Positions 1 to 7,138 of a stretch of DNA of 25,638 bases are shown one piece after another. Numbering within the stretch: the first letter of the stretch is position 1; each line of letters starts with the position of its first letter. The DNA comes from an uncultured Erysipelotrichaceae bacterium (GTDB lineage: Bacteria; Bacillota_I; Bacilli_A; Erysipelotrichales; Erysipelotrichaceae). The position numbers and the translations under genes are program-made. The stretch is taken from contig CADBND010000186.1 of NCBI GenBank assembly GCA_902795875.1, positions 1-25,638 on the forward strand. Reading direction: 5' to 3'. Under the pieces are notes generated by a model. It was not told the DNA's origin, made no database searches, and saw nothing but the letters and a program-made list of their open reading frames with translations.

Positions 1-104
1 CCCTTGAGGCTTGCCTTGCTGCTACCCCTCTGGGCGGCCTTCTCCACTTTCTTCAGAAGTTCTTCTTCATTGAAATTCGTTTCTTTATTCTTGTTTTCTG
101 CCAT
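1..104 (-). CDS. N-terminal fragment of an unidentified protein (runs off the window)
   Basis: The reading frame starts at an ATG (complement of 102-104) and continues open to the window edge, giving 34 residues that begin MAENKNKETNF. The fragment is charged and rich in Lys and Glu, with no signal peptide or membrane segment. A strong GGAGG ribosome binding site lies at about 111-115 with good spacing, and the gene starts 13 bases after the stop of the DUF3810 gene, so it is probably the next gene of that operon. Too little is present to assign a family. Confidence 0.6.
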   Translation of the reverse strand, partial: MAENKNKETNFNEEELLKKVEKAAQRGSSKASLK

Positions 105-117
105 TTCTTACCTCCGA

Positions 118-1194
118 TCAGTGAACTGATCCTATGTTTTTATACCAGGCGATCAGATAATCCGTCACGATCCCATAACTGCGGATCCCCTCTTCTTCCG
201 AAAAAGTCTTGAGATAGGTATCGTTGATCTGATCCGAGACCTCCTGAAGCGGTGAAACGTAGCGGTCATAAGCCTCCCGCGTATCCTTCCTGTCCAACTT
301 CACAAGAATGTGACCGTCTGAAATACCGCTCTGATATAATTCCAACGCCTTTTCCGGATCCGCTGAATATAAAGCGGAAAAACAATATGAGAATGCGTTG
401 TAGTAACCGCTGTAGATCATGCGGACATCTTCATTGTATATGCAGGCAAGGAAAGCCGCAAAGTTAGCCTCCTCCTCTCCCGCCAGACCCAGACGGTGTC
501 CCGCCTCATGAGCCATCGTAAAACCAAGCGGGATCTCCGGAACAGAAGAAGGTACACCGGCCTCTCCGGTGATCGGCATATACATGCCGACGATCCCGTT
601 ATACATCAGATATTCCCCGATCACAGAAAGCTTTTTGACCGGTGTATCCGATCCCATAAATACCGGCCATTTCTTTTCGATATTCTTATAGGCACCGCCT
701 GCGATCGCAGCCATCTCATAGAAATCACTTCTGATCGCATGACCTTCTTTGTCACGGGGGATCAATAAAGCCGCATCCGCCGCCTTATCAAAATAATATG
801 AGCAGGCCTCATAGAGTTCCCCGCTGCTATATTCTTTCACATCCAGATCAAGTTCTTCACTTAAGTCCGGTGCATAATGGTTCAACATCCATCCACAGAC
901 CGTCAGTGTGACAAGGATCGAAACGGCCAGGATCACATGAGACAGATACTTGAGGAAAGATCTTCTTTTGATCAGGACATAGACCAGAGAAACGATGAAC
1001 GATACAGCCAGTATCACAGCAGCGATATCCCATACAGCAACCTTGCAGAAAGAATAGATCTGACAAAGAAAAGCGATCCATCTCTTGCTCAGATCCCGAT
1101 ATGCCGGGAAAAAGAAAGCAGGATATCTTTGAAACAGAAACATGGCAATGCCATCCACCGCAAACAACAGTAACGCAAACAGAAAACGCCGCAT
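118..1194 (-). CDS. DUF3810-family membrane zinc metalloprotease-like protein
   Basis: This is a 358-aa protein with about three N-terminal hydrophobic segments (roughly residues 4-20, 52-75 and 83-104), followed by a large soluble domain. The domain carries the zinc-protease signature HEAGH at residues 229-233, then a Glu-rich stretch (GEEEANF, about 239-245) that should supply the third metal ligand, as in DUF3810 proteins. Family members are predicted membrane-anchored gluzincin-like peptidases without a known substrate. The ATG follows the GNAT stop by 9 bases with AAGGA just upstream, so it is part of the same minus-strand operon. The family call rests on the HExxH context and membrane topology; the function is inferred. 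Confidence 0.8.
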   Translation of the reverse strand: MRRFLFALLLFAVDGIAMFLFQRYPAFFFPAYRDLSKRWIAFLCQIYSFCKVAVWDIAAVILAVSFIVSLVYVLIKRRSFLKYLSHVILAVSILVTLTVCGWMLNHYAPDLSEELDLDVKEYSSGELYEACSYYFDKAADAALLIPRDKEGHAIRSDFYEMAAIAGGAYKNIEKKWPVFMGSDTPVKKLSVIGEYLMYNGIVGMYMPITGEAGVPSSVPEIPLGFTMAHEAGHRLGLAGEEEANFAAFLACIYNEDVRMIYSGYYNAFSYCFSALYSADPEKALELYQSGISDGHILVKLDRKDTREAYDRYVSPLQEVSDQINDTYLKTFSEEEGIRSYGIVTDYLIAWYKNIGSVH

Positions 1195-1203
1195 ATCCTT
1201 ATT

Positions 1204-1750
1204 CTACAACGATTTCTTGTAGACCGTCGTATCTGCCCATCTTCCCCAATGTTTCTTTATGAGCGCATGCCACTCGTCTTTCCTGACTGCACCGCCCTTA
1301 GAAAGCAATTCATAATCCACACCATAGATGTGATAAAAGATGCCTGTCGACACAAAACCGTTCCTCAGATAGAACTCTCTTCTTTTCCTCTCCTCTTCAC
1401 AGTTCGCATCCTCTTCTTTCACTTCTTCGATATCGGCGACGATCCGTCTGCCCTTATACTCTTCAAAGATCTTCTTCAGGATAAAGGAACCATATCCCCC
1501 GATCCTGTAATTCTTCTTTCACACAGATATAGGAAAGATAGGCCATATCCTCATAAAGAAAGAGATAATACATGCCGATGAGTTCATCTTCCTCATAAAA
1601 AGCAGAACAGACATGTTTCTCATCCAACTCTTTTACCAACAAATCGAAAGGGATCCTTTCGTTATCAGGAAAGGATCCTTCGTAGAGTTCTTTGATATCA
1701 GATAGTCCGAGAAGATCCTCCCGGACCTTTATGAATCTTTTTTCCTTAAT
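1204..1750 (-). pseudogene. GNAT family N-acetyltransferase, frameshifted
   Basis: Two frames together encode one GNAT acetyltransferase of about 180 aa. The first part (about 1750 to 1500) reads through YLSYICVKEELQDRG. The second part (about 1500 to 1204) continues GYGSFILKKIFEEYKG and ends WADTTVYKKSL. The break falls in the acetyl-CoA-binding motif (Q/RxxGxG) at a run of five C on the plus strand (1496-1500). Removing one base restores QDRGYGSF, the expected motif. The start is unclear: the frame is open across the stop of the upstream oxidoreductase gene, there is no ATG nearby, and an ATT at 1750 overlapping that stop is the closest candidate. It may be a true pseudogene, a phase-variable gene or a homopolymer sequencing error. 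Substrate unknown. Confidence 0.75.
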
Positions 1751-2882
1751 ACTCGAAATGTTCCTTCACATCCTTAAGCAGTTCGATGATCGGCAAGTGC
1801 TGCGGACATACTCCCTCACACTGACCACAGCCGATACAATCCGAAGCTTTACCTCTTTTCGAAGCCAGGATGTCGTAGTTGGTGAAATTGATCGTCCAGC
1901 CCTTCTCTTCCAGATCCTCACGCATATCCTCGTTATACAACGAGAAATATTCCGGGATCGCAATATTCATCGGACAGCCTTCCGTACAGTAATGGCAGGC
2001 TGTACAAGGTACCGCAATCTTCGAATTGATGATCTGTGCCGCCTTGAAACAGAGCTGCGTTTCCTCTTCACTCAATGGCTTGAATTCCTTCATGTAGGAA
2101 GTATTGTCATCCATCTGTTCCATATTGGACATACCCGAAAGGACCACCATGACATTATCCAGTGAAGCGACAAAACGGATCGCCCAGCTCGGTATCGACA
2201 TATCCGGCTCCTGTTTCCTGAAAAGGTCTTCCGCCTCTTCCGGGATCTTTGCCAGTGTGCCGCCCTTTACCGGTTCCATAACGATCACCGGCTTGCCATG
2301 TCTTGTCGCCATCTCGTAACATTCCCTGGAACGGATCCATTCGCTCTCCCAGTCAAGATAGTTGATCTGCAGCTGTACGAACTCCATTTCCGGATGATCG
2401 TTTAAAATGCGATCCAAAAGTTCCGGCGTATCGTGGAAAGAGAAACCGCAGTGCCTCACCAGACCCGCCTTCTTCTTTTCCAGAAGCCAGTCAAAACATT
2501 TCAGATCCTCATATTTTCCGATCATCGACTCCTCGATCCCATGAATGAGATAATAATCGAAGTAGCCGGCACCGGTCTTGCGCAGCTGTTCATTGAAGAT
2601 CTTATCCCGATCTTCCAGAGTCTCAATGAAACCCGCATGCAGCTTAGTGGCAAGAGTGAAAGAATCACGCGGATGCCTTTCCACAAGTGCCATCCTGGCG
2701 ACATTCTCACTGTTGAATCCGTTGTACATCCAGGCTGTGTCAAAATAAGTGAACCCTCTCTCCAGGAAAAGGTCCACCATCCTGCATACCTGTTCCACAT
2801 CTACATTTGCTGAATCATTAAGATCGTTCTGCGGTAAACGCATCAAGCCAAATCCCAGTTTCTTTTTCGGCCTGAATTCCAT
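1746..2882 (-). CDS. Aldo/keto reductase with C-terminal 4Fe-4S ferredoxin domain
   Basis: This 378-aa cytoplasmic oxidoreductase has an N-terminal AKR TIM barrel (about 5-285) with the catalytic tetrad visible as D48, Y53 (FDTAWMY), K80 (LATK) and H114 (LIHG). The C-terminal ferredoxin-like domain has two cysteine clusters, C293/C296/C299/C303 and C349/C352/C355/C359, for two 4Fe-4S clusters. This AKR-ferredoxin architecture is common in anaerobic Firmicutes. Physiological substrates are mostly unknown, and the clusters suggest ferredoxin-linked rather than purely NADPH-linked reduction. The gene starts 1 base after the 76-aa gene and its end overlaps the probable start of the GNAT gene, so it is the core of a translationally coupled operon. 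Confidence 0.93.
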   Translation of the reverse strand: MEFRPKKKLGFGLMRLPQNDLNDSANVDVEQVCRMVDLFLERGFTYFDTAWMYNGFNSENVARMALVERHPRDSFTLATKLHAGFIETLEDRDKIFNEQLRKTGAGYFDYYLIHGIEESMIGKYEDLKCFDWLLEKKKAGLVRHCGFSFHDTPELLDRILNDHPEMEFVQLQINYLDWESEWIRSRECYEMATRHGKPVIVMEPVKGGTLAKIPEEAEDLFRKQEPDMSIPSWAIRFVASLDNVMVVLSGMSNMEQMDDNTSYMKEFKPLSEEETQLCFKAAQIINSKIAVPCTACHYCTEGCPMNIAIPEYFSLYNEDMREDLEEKGWTINFTNYDILASKRGKASDCIGCGQCEGVCPQHLPIIELLKDVKEHFEY

Positions 2883-2883
2883 C

Positions 2884-3114
2884 TTACTGCTGAACCTCCT
2901 TTTTCTTTCGTGGTTTCTTCAGGGAAGTTCTGTATTCCTCTATGCCTTCCCTCACCTCATTGGTCACTTCCAGCAACTGATCATATTTTGCCAAAGGCAG
3001 ATCGATGATCCCCGAATACTGGAAACTTACCGACAGCTTATCTTTAGAGATACCCGTAATGATACCGGCACTGCCGGTGGCTCTGCTTCTTATAGACATA
3101 CCTATTATGCCCAT
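2884..3114 (-). CDS. Small conserved-looking protein, function unknown
   Basis: This 76-aa protein starts MGIIGMSIRSRATGS. The first about 50 residues alternate Gly and hydrophobic residues in a pattern that suggests a small SH3-like or KOW-like beta barrel (AGIITGISKDKLSVSF). The last about 25 are charged and end in a basic Lys/Arg tail (KKPRKKKE). There is no signal peptide and no Cys motif. The start is well supported by GAAGGAGG eight to ten bases upstream of the ATG, and a TATAAT box lies about 50 bases upstream. It is the first gene of the aldo/keto reductase operon, one base before that gene. I do not recognise the family; the fold is a guess. Confidence 0.7.
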   Translation of the reverse strand: MGIIGMSIRSRATGSAGIITGISKDKLSVSFQYSGIIDLPLAKYDQLLEVTNEVREGIEEYRTSLKKPRKKKEVQQ

Positions 3115-3161
3115 GTGTGCCTCCTTCTCTGTCGATTATGTGTTGCTCAATCTACAATTCA

Positions 3162-3190
3162 ATTATATCTTTTTCACACGCTTAAAAAAT
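3162..3190 (-). promoter_or_regulatory. Probable sigma-A promoter of the AKR operon
   Basis: On the minus strand a perfect TATAAT (complement of 3162-3167) lies about 48 bases upstream of the ATG of the 76-aa gene. The -35 region 17 bases further up is only T-rich and does not match TTGACA well. The call depends on the -10 box and on its position just before the first gene of the operon. Confidence 0.45.
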
Positions 3191-3327
3191 GGTCAAAAAA
3201 GATCGTTCGATTTATTTAAACATTTTTTTCGCAACATATCCGCAACGGAAAAATGCTTTAATCAAAGGAAAACAATGAACTGAAGAATGGAATGATACTT
3301 CATATAATAGTTGCGAGGTCAACTGAT

Positions 3328-3873
3328 ATGGAGATGGATCTGAACAGATTATTCGGAAGATTCCCGGACTTCTGAGGTGGAAAGGGAGACAACGTCATCG
3401 CCAGAGCCACCAACGCGGTCTGTGAAGAATTCAAGATCCCCTCCGTGAAAGCTGCTCTGGCAAAAACAGGAAACACCATGGTCCACATCCATCAGCCTGG
3501 TGAAGCAGCCTATCTGACAAGGATCAATGAAGACTCCTATATCCGCAACTGTACTTATGACCCTCTTGCCTATCTGAAAAACGATCCGCAGGGCATCCTC
3601 AAATACGAGTGTTCGCAGATCGCCTGGCATGCGGGATTCTACGACGATGAAGTCTTTACCGACGGATCCTACTTCTATGATGGGGACCAGCGTTGCTTTG
3701 AACCCAGTCCCCAGCTGGATGTCGCAATGCTGATATCGGACGGATTCAGGGAATGGATCAGGGCCAACCATGTCGAACTTGTTTCGATGGCCGATGCCGT
3801 ATATGGTACGAATACCTTCCAGGAACACCTCAGACAGGTCGGATCCGATCTGTACTATAAAAACTTTGAATAG
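3328..3873 (+). pseudogene. Unrecognised protein interrupted by an in-frame TGA
   Basis: A frame opens at ATG 3328, preceded by GAGGT about 9 bases upstream, and runs to the TAG at 3871-3873, but a TGA stands at codon 16 (3373-3375). The residues before it read MEMDLNRLFGRFPDF and those after it GGKGDNVIARATNAVC. Without readthrough the first usable start downstream is GTG 3445, giving 142 aa with no clear ribosome binding site. The downstream part (about 166 aa) has protein-like composition (HIHQPGEAAYLTR, WHAGFYDDEVF, ANHVELVSMADAVYG), but I cannot place it in a family. A TATAAT at 3303-3308 could be its promoter, though this lies very close to the ribosome binding site. It lies 16 bases before a nitroreductase gene with AAAAGGAG between. 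Possible readings are a decayed gene, a point mutation of a Trp or Cys codon, or selenocysteine; decay seems most likely. Confidence 0.5.
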
Positions 3874-3889
3874 AAAAGGAGAACAGACT

Positions 3890-4414
3890 ATGCAAACGAT
3901 CGAAACCATACTTTCAAGACGCAGTATCCGGAAATACAAGGATCAGCCGATCAGTGAAGAAGATATCCGGACCATCCTCACATGCGGCATGAGCGGGCCA
4001 AGTGCCGTCAATGCCCGTGACTGGAGCTTTATCGTCGTAAACGACAAAGAAAAGCTGTCTGACTGGGCAAGCCATTCCGGAAGAGCCGGAAACATCATCG
4101 GCAACGCATCCATGGCTATACTGGTATGTGCCGATACATCACGCAGTTTCAAAGGTGCACCCTTATACTGGGCGATCAACGGATCCATCGCCGCCCAGAA
4201 CATGATCCTGGCCGCAACGGATCTCGGGATCGGCTCGGTATGGCTCGGCATCTGGCCGCAGGAAGAAAAGGTGAATACCCAGAAAGAATATTTCTCCCTT
4301 CCGGAAGAGATCATCCCCCACTCCATCATTGCCTTCGGATACCCCGATGAAGACAAGAGTGGTGTTCCTCACAAAGATTACGAAGAAGACCGCGTTCATT
4401 ATGGACAGTGGTAA
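3890..4414 (+). CDS. Nitroreductase family FMN-dependent oxidoreductase
   Basis: This 174-aa protein begins METIL-like (MQTIETILSRRSIRKYKD) with the SRRSIRKY motif typical of the N-terminus of nitroreductases, where the Arg residues contact the FMN phosphate. The middle shows SGPSAVNARDW (FMN/dimer contacts) and AAQNMILAATDLGIGSVW, the family signature before the C-terminal substrate pocket. The C-terminus ends in HYGQW. Length fits the compact anaerobe-type members. The ATG at 3890 is chosen over a longer in-frame extension because AAAAGGAG lies about 10 bases upstream. The natural substrate is not predictable. It sits between an interrupted gene and a truncated FMN-dependent dehydrogenase, so it may be the only intact gene of this small cluster. 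Confidence 0.9.
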   Translation: MQTIETILSRRSIRKYKDQPISEEDIRTILTCGMSGPSAVNARDWSFIVVNDKEKLSDWASHSGRAGNIIGNASMAILVCADTSRSFKGAPLYWAINGSIAAQNMILAATDLGIGSVWLGIWPQEEKVNTQKEYFSLPEEIIPHSIIAFGYPDEDKSGVPHKDYEEDRVHYGQW

Positions 4415-4432
4415 AAGAAAAGGAGAATGAAC

Positions 4433-4810
4433 ATGGCAGATAATGATGTTCAGAAAGTTATAAACAAGATGAGCGGCATCATCCTCTCCCATCACCACAA
4501 CATCATGAGCTATGCTGTACCGCCGGTCATGATCCTCCCGGATATCCGCAAAGCGGTCGGAAAAGACTATCCGGTCTTCGTAGACTGCGGGATCGTATCG
4601 GCAGCCGAGGCCTTCAAAGCGATCGCCCTTGGTGCAGACTGTGTCCTGGTCGCAAGACCCTACATGGCACCGCTGGCCAAAGAAGGAACGGAAGGTGTTG
4701 TCGAATTCTTCACGAAGATGAAAGGCGAATTCCGGGAATTCATGAACCGTACCGGATCGAAAGATCTGAAACATATCGATCCGACTGTGATCCATCGCAT
4801 GCCCTGTTAA
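4433..4810 (+). CDS. C-terminal remnant of an FMN-dependent alpha-hydroxy-acid dehydrogenase
   Basis: The 125-aa product matches only the last third of the FMN_dh family (lactate oxidase / glycolate oxidase type, normally about 340-380 aa). Visible blocks are SGIILSHHHNIMSYAVPP, corresponding to the SNHGGR active-site loop region, then PVFVDCGIVSAAEAFKAIAL and GADCVLVARPYM, the strand-loop units that bind the FMN phosphate, then a C-terminal KDLKHIDP block. The N-terminal half of the TIM barrel with the rest of the FMN site is absent, so the protein is unlikely to be a working enzyme alone. It nevertheless has a normal start: AAGGAG at 4420-4425 is seven bases from ATG 4433, while the ATG at 4427 is too close. 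A 5' deletion is the simplest explanation. The gene follows the nitroreductase stop directly. Confidence 0.8.
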   Translation: MADNDVQKVINKMSGIILSHHHNIMSYAVPPVMILPDIRKAVGKDYPVFVDCGIVSAAEAFKAIALGADCVLVARPYMAPLAKEGTEGVVEFFTKMKGEFREFMNRTGSKDLKHIDPTVIHRMPC

Positions 4811-4812
4811 CA

Positions 4813-4846
4813 AGAAGATCTGTCCGACGACAGATCTTCTTTTTCT
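4813..4846 (+). terminator. Rho-independent terminator after the FMN_dh remnant
   Basis: A perfect 12-bp stem, AGAAGATCTGTC (4813-4824) with its complement at 4829-4840, encloses a four-base loop and is followed by TTTTCT. It ends the plus-strand cluster. It also lies just beyond the end of lpdA on the minus strand and may act in that direction too, though the minus-strand U-tract is poorer. Confidence 0.88.
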
Positions 4847-4859
4847 AAAATCTTTTCTT

Positions 4860-6188
4860 TTATTTGCAAGCATCCCAGATCATTTCCGAGATACTGGGAT
4901 GAGGATGGATGACACTTCCAAGTTCCGCCACCTTCATCTTTCTTGAAACGGCGACAGACAGTTCCCCGATCAGTTCCGAAGCATGCGGCGCAACGATCTG
5001 TCCGCCAACGATCGTGTCTTCACAGATCAGGATCTTGACAAAACCGCTTTCGCTGTTTTCGATCAGGCAGCGTCCGTTGGCACCCGTCAATACTTTCTTT
5101 GTCTTATATTCGATGCCCTTCTCTTTCAGCTGTTCCTCACTCATTCCGACCGAAGCGATCTCCGGATCGGTATAGACAGCACTGGGTATGCAGTTCATGT
5201 CATTGGACGGTTCTTTTCCAAGGATCAGATCGATCACGTTCTCACCCTGCGCTTGCGCCACATGCGCCAGCTGGATATTGAAAGATCGCGCATCACCGAT
5301 GACATAGATACCGGGAATGTTCGTCCTTCCCTCTTTATCTGAGAGTATCCCCCGGTTCACATTCAGACCGACATTTTCTTCAAAGACATTTGCGATCGCC
5401 GCCTTTCTGCCGGTAGCCATCAGGACCTGCGCAGCATTACAAGAGACTTCATTTCCCTTCTTATCGGCATAGATCACCGTACCGTCTTCAGAGATCTTTT
5501 TCACGCTCGCAGAACAGAAGACATCGATCCCTTTTTTCTTGAAAAACATGCCAAGCCTCTGGCCGAGATCCTTGTCCAATGTCGGAAGCAATCGCTCTGC
5601 CATCTCGATGATCGTGATCTTTACACCAAAGCCGTTCAGCGCATCGGCAATTTCACAGCCGATGACGCCTCCGCCGATTATGATCAGAGACTCCGCAGGC
5701 CTGTAACCGTCTTTCAGGACATCATCGGAAGTGATGCAGTATTCGCTTCCTTCGATCGGAGGCACAGCCGGGATCGAACCGGCAGCGATGATGATGTGGT
5801 CTCCCTCATAGACGTTGCCTTCACAAAGGATCTTCCCGCTTTGAATTATCTTGGCTTCTCCCTTCACCACTTCGACCTTGTTGGATCTAAGGGACTTTTC
5901 GACTCCCTCCCGCAGTTTTGTGACGACGAAGCTCTTTCTGCCATCGACCTTTTCATAATCGAAGGAAATGTTCTCTCCCAGGATCCCGAAAAGTTCGCCG
6001 TTTTTACCGTTCCGGTAAAGTCTGGAAGCTTCGATCAGAGCCTTCATCGGGATGCAGCCCCGATTGAGACATGTCCCGCCGATCTCTCTTTTCTCAAACA
6101 GCACCACGCTCAACCCGTTGGCTGCCGCTTTATTTGCGGCGGTATATCCTCCCGGACCACCGCCGATGATCATCACGTCATATCGCAT
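4860..6188 (-). CDS. lpdA: Dihydrolipoyl dehydrogenase (L protein)
   Basis: This is a 442-aa pyridine nucleotide-disulfide oxidoreductase that reoxidises dihydrolipoyl-GcvH with FAD and NAD+. It shows the FAD-binding GGGPGGYTAANKAA, the redox disulfide C40/C45 in GGTCLNRGCIPMKA, the NAD-binding GGGVIGCEIADAL, the second FAD motif GIYVIGDA, and the C-terminal HPHPSISE with the His-Glu catalytic dyad. The ATG at 6188 is preferred over the one at 6194, which overlaps the lplA stop as ATGA, because AGAGG lies seven bases before 6188. It is the last gene of the glycine cleavage operon, which supports a role in the glycine system rather than in a 2-oxoacid dehydrogenase. It has no lipoyl domain of its own at the N-terminus. 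Confidence 0.96.
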   Translation of the reverse strand: MRYDVMIIGGGPGGYTAANKAAANGLSVVLFEKREIGGTCLNRGCIPMKALIEASRLYRNGKNGELFGILGENISFDYEKVDGRKSFVVTKLREGVEKSLRSNKVEVVKGEAKIIQSGKILCEGNVYEGDHIIIAAGSIPAVPPIEGSEYCITSDDVLKDGYRPAESLIIIGGGVIGCEIADALNGFGVKITIIEMAERLLPTLDKDLGQRLGMFFKKKGIDVFCSASVKKISEDGTVIYADKKGNEVSCNAAQVLMATGRKAAIANVFEENVGLNVNRGILSDKEGRTNIPGIYVIGDARSFNIQLAHVAQAQGENVIDLILGKEPSNDMNCIPSAVYTDPEIASVGMSEEQLKEKGIEYKTKKVLTGANGRCLIENSESGFVKILICEDTIVGGQIVAPHASELIGELSVAVSRKMKVAELGSVIHPHPSISEMIWDACK

Positions 6189-6190
6189 AT

Positions 6191-7138
6191 TCATTCCTCT
6201 TTCAAGAGATCGACGATCTCTTTCAACTGTTCCGATCTTCCTTCCATATCGATATCCTTTATCCTTCTGTTCAGAAGACCCTTCAGTTCCTTTTCACTCA
6301 CATCAAAATATAACGCATCCGTATAGACATCCAAAGCTGTCAATATGTCTTCATTCCTGTCATAACGGATCTTCACGACGCCCCAATCGAAACGTCTCTC
6401 TTTTTCAAATTCGTGTTCTTCTTTTTTGCCCAAGTACCAGTCCCTGTCCGCGAATCCTTCTTCGATCTTCCTGACCTCATCTTCATCAAAAGATAAGACC
6501 TCGCTCTTTGAACCGTAGTTTTCTTCAAAGGAAGTGATCAGAGCCTCCTTCATCATCGCAATGTCCAGATCGGGACGCACACTCTTGAGATTGATGATCC
6601 TTGAACGTACCGAAGGCACATTCTTGGAATGCAGCTTCACATAAGAGACATTGAGGTATCTGCAAAGAGCTTCCTCATCCACTTCCAGCATCAGCGTTCC
6701 ATGATGAAGGCAACTCTCTTTGCCATTATAGTAAGCATGACCGGAAAACTTCCGGCCGTCGATCTCAAGATCGTTCCGGCCGTTTCGTTTCGCATCGATC
6801 CCCAGATCCTTCAACGCATCCAGGATGACTTTATTCTGCGAAGAAACATCATATTCCTTCCTGTTCGCCAGAAAAGTAAAATTGAGATTTCCCGTATCAT
6901 GATAGACGGCGCCACCGCCGGAGATCCTCCGGGCAAGATGGCCGCCGTCTTTTTCCAGTCTTTCGACATCACACTCACCGTAGGCATCCTGATTGCGGCC
7001 GATCACGACCGTCTTCTCATTCTGCCAGAGATAAAGGATGATCGAATCCTCTTCCACATGATCAAGAAGATACTTCTCAAGTGCCTGATTGAAATAGACA
7101 TCGAGACGATCCGAAACGATCCGGTAGAGTCTAGTCAT
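6191..7138 (-). CDS. lplA: Lipoate-protein ligase A
   Basis: This 315-aa enzyme activates free lipoate with ATP and transfers it to the GcvH lysine. It shows the N-terminal DVYFNQALEKYLL, the conserved ARRISGGGAVYHDTGN, and GRKFSGHAYY with the lysine that binds lipoyl-AMP, followed by LHHGTLM. The C-terminal accessory domain is present (about 240-315), so this is the complete two-domain ligase. The ATG at 7138 overlaps the end of gcvPB by 8 bases with no strong ribosome binding site, which points to translational coupling. An in-frame extension upstream lies wholly inside gcvPB and lacks family similarity. Its place in the gcv operon indicates that GcvH is the main client and that the cell scavenges lipoate. 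Confidence 0.95.
   Translation of the reverse strand: MTRLYRIVSDRLDVYFNQALEKYLLDHVEEDSIILYLWQNEKTVVIGRNQDAYGECDVERLEKDGGHLARRISGGGAVYHDTGNLNFTFLANRKEYDVSSQNKVILDALKDLGIDAKRNGRNDLEIDGRKFSGHAYYNGKESCLHHGTLMLEVDEEALCRYLNVSYVKLHSKNVPSVRSRIINLKSVRPDLDIAMMKEALITSFEENYGSKSEVLSFDEDEVRKIEEGFADRDWYLGKKEEHEFEKERRFDWGVVKIRYDRNEDILTALDVYTDALYFDVSEKELKGLLNRRIKDIDMEGRSEQLKEIVDLLKEE

Noticed and set aside
3180..3240. AT-rich stretch with A6 and T7 runs, considered as a terminator or attachment site
   Set aside because: No GC stem precedes the T-run and no repeat of it was found; it is simply an AT-rich divergent promoter region.
3349..3939. 196-aa open frame on the minus strand opposite the interrupted gene
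   Set aside because: Its composition is that of an antisense shadow, it has no ribosome binding site, and the plus-strand frames match the local operon direction and spacing.
4163..4873. 236-aa minus-strand open frame
   Set aside because: It runs antisense through the nitroreductase gene, the FMN_dh remnant and a terminator hairpin; a shadow.
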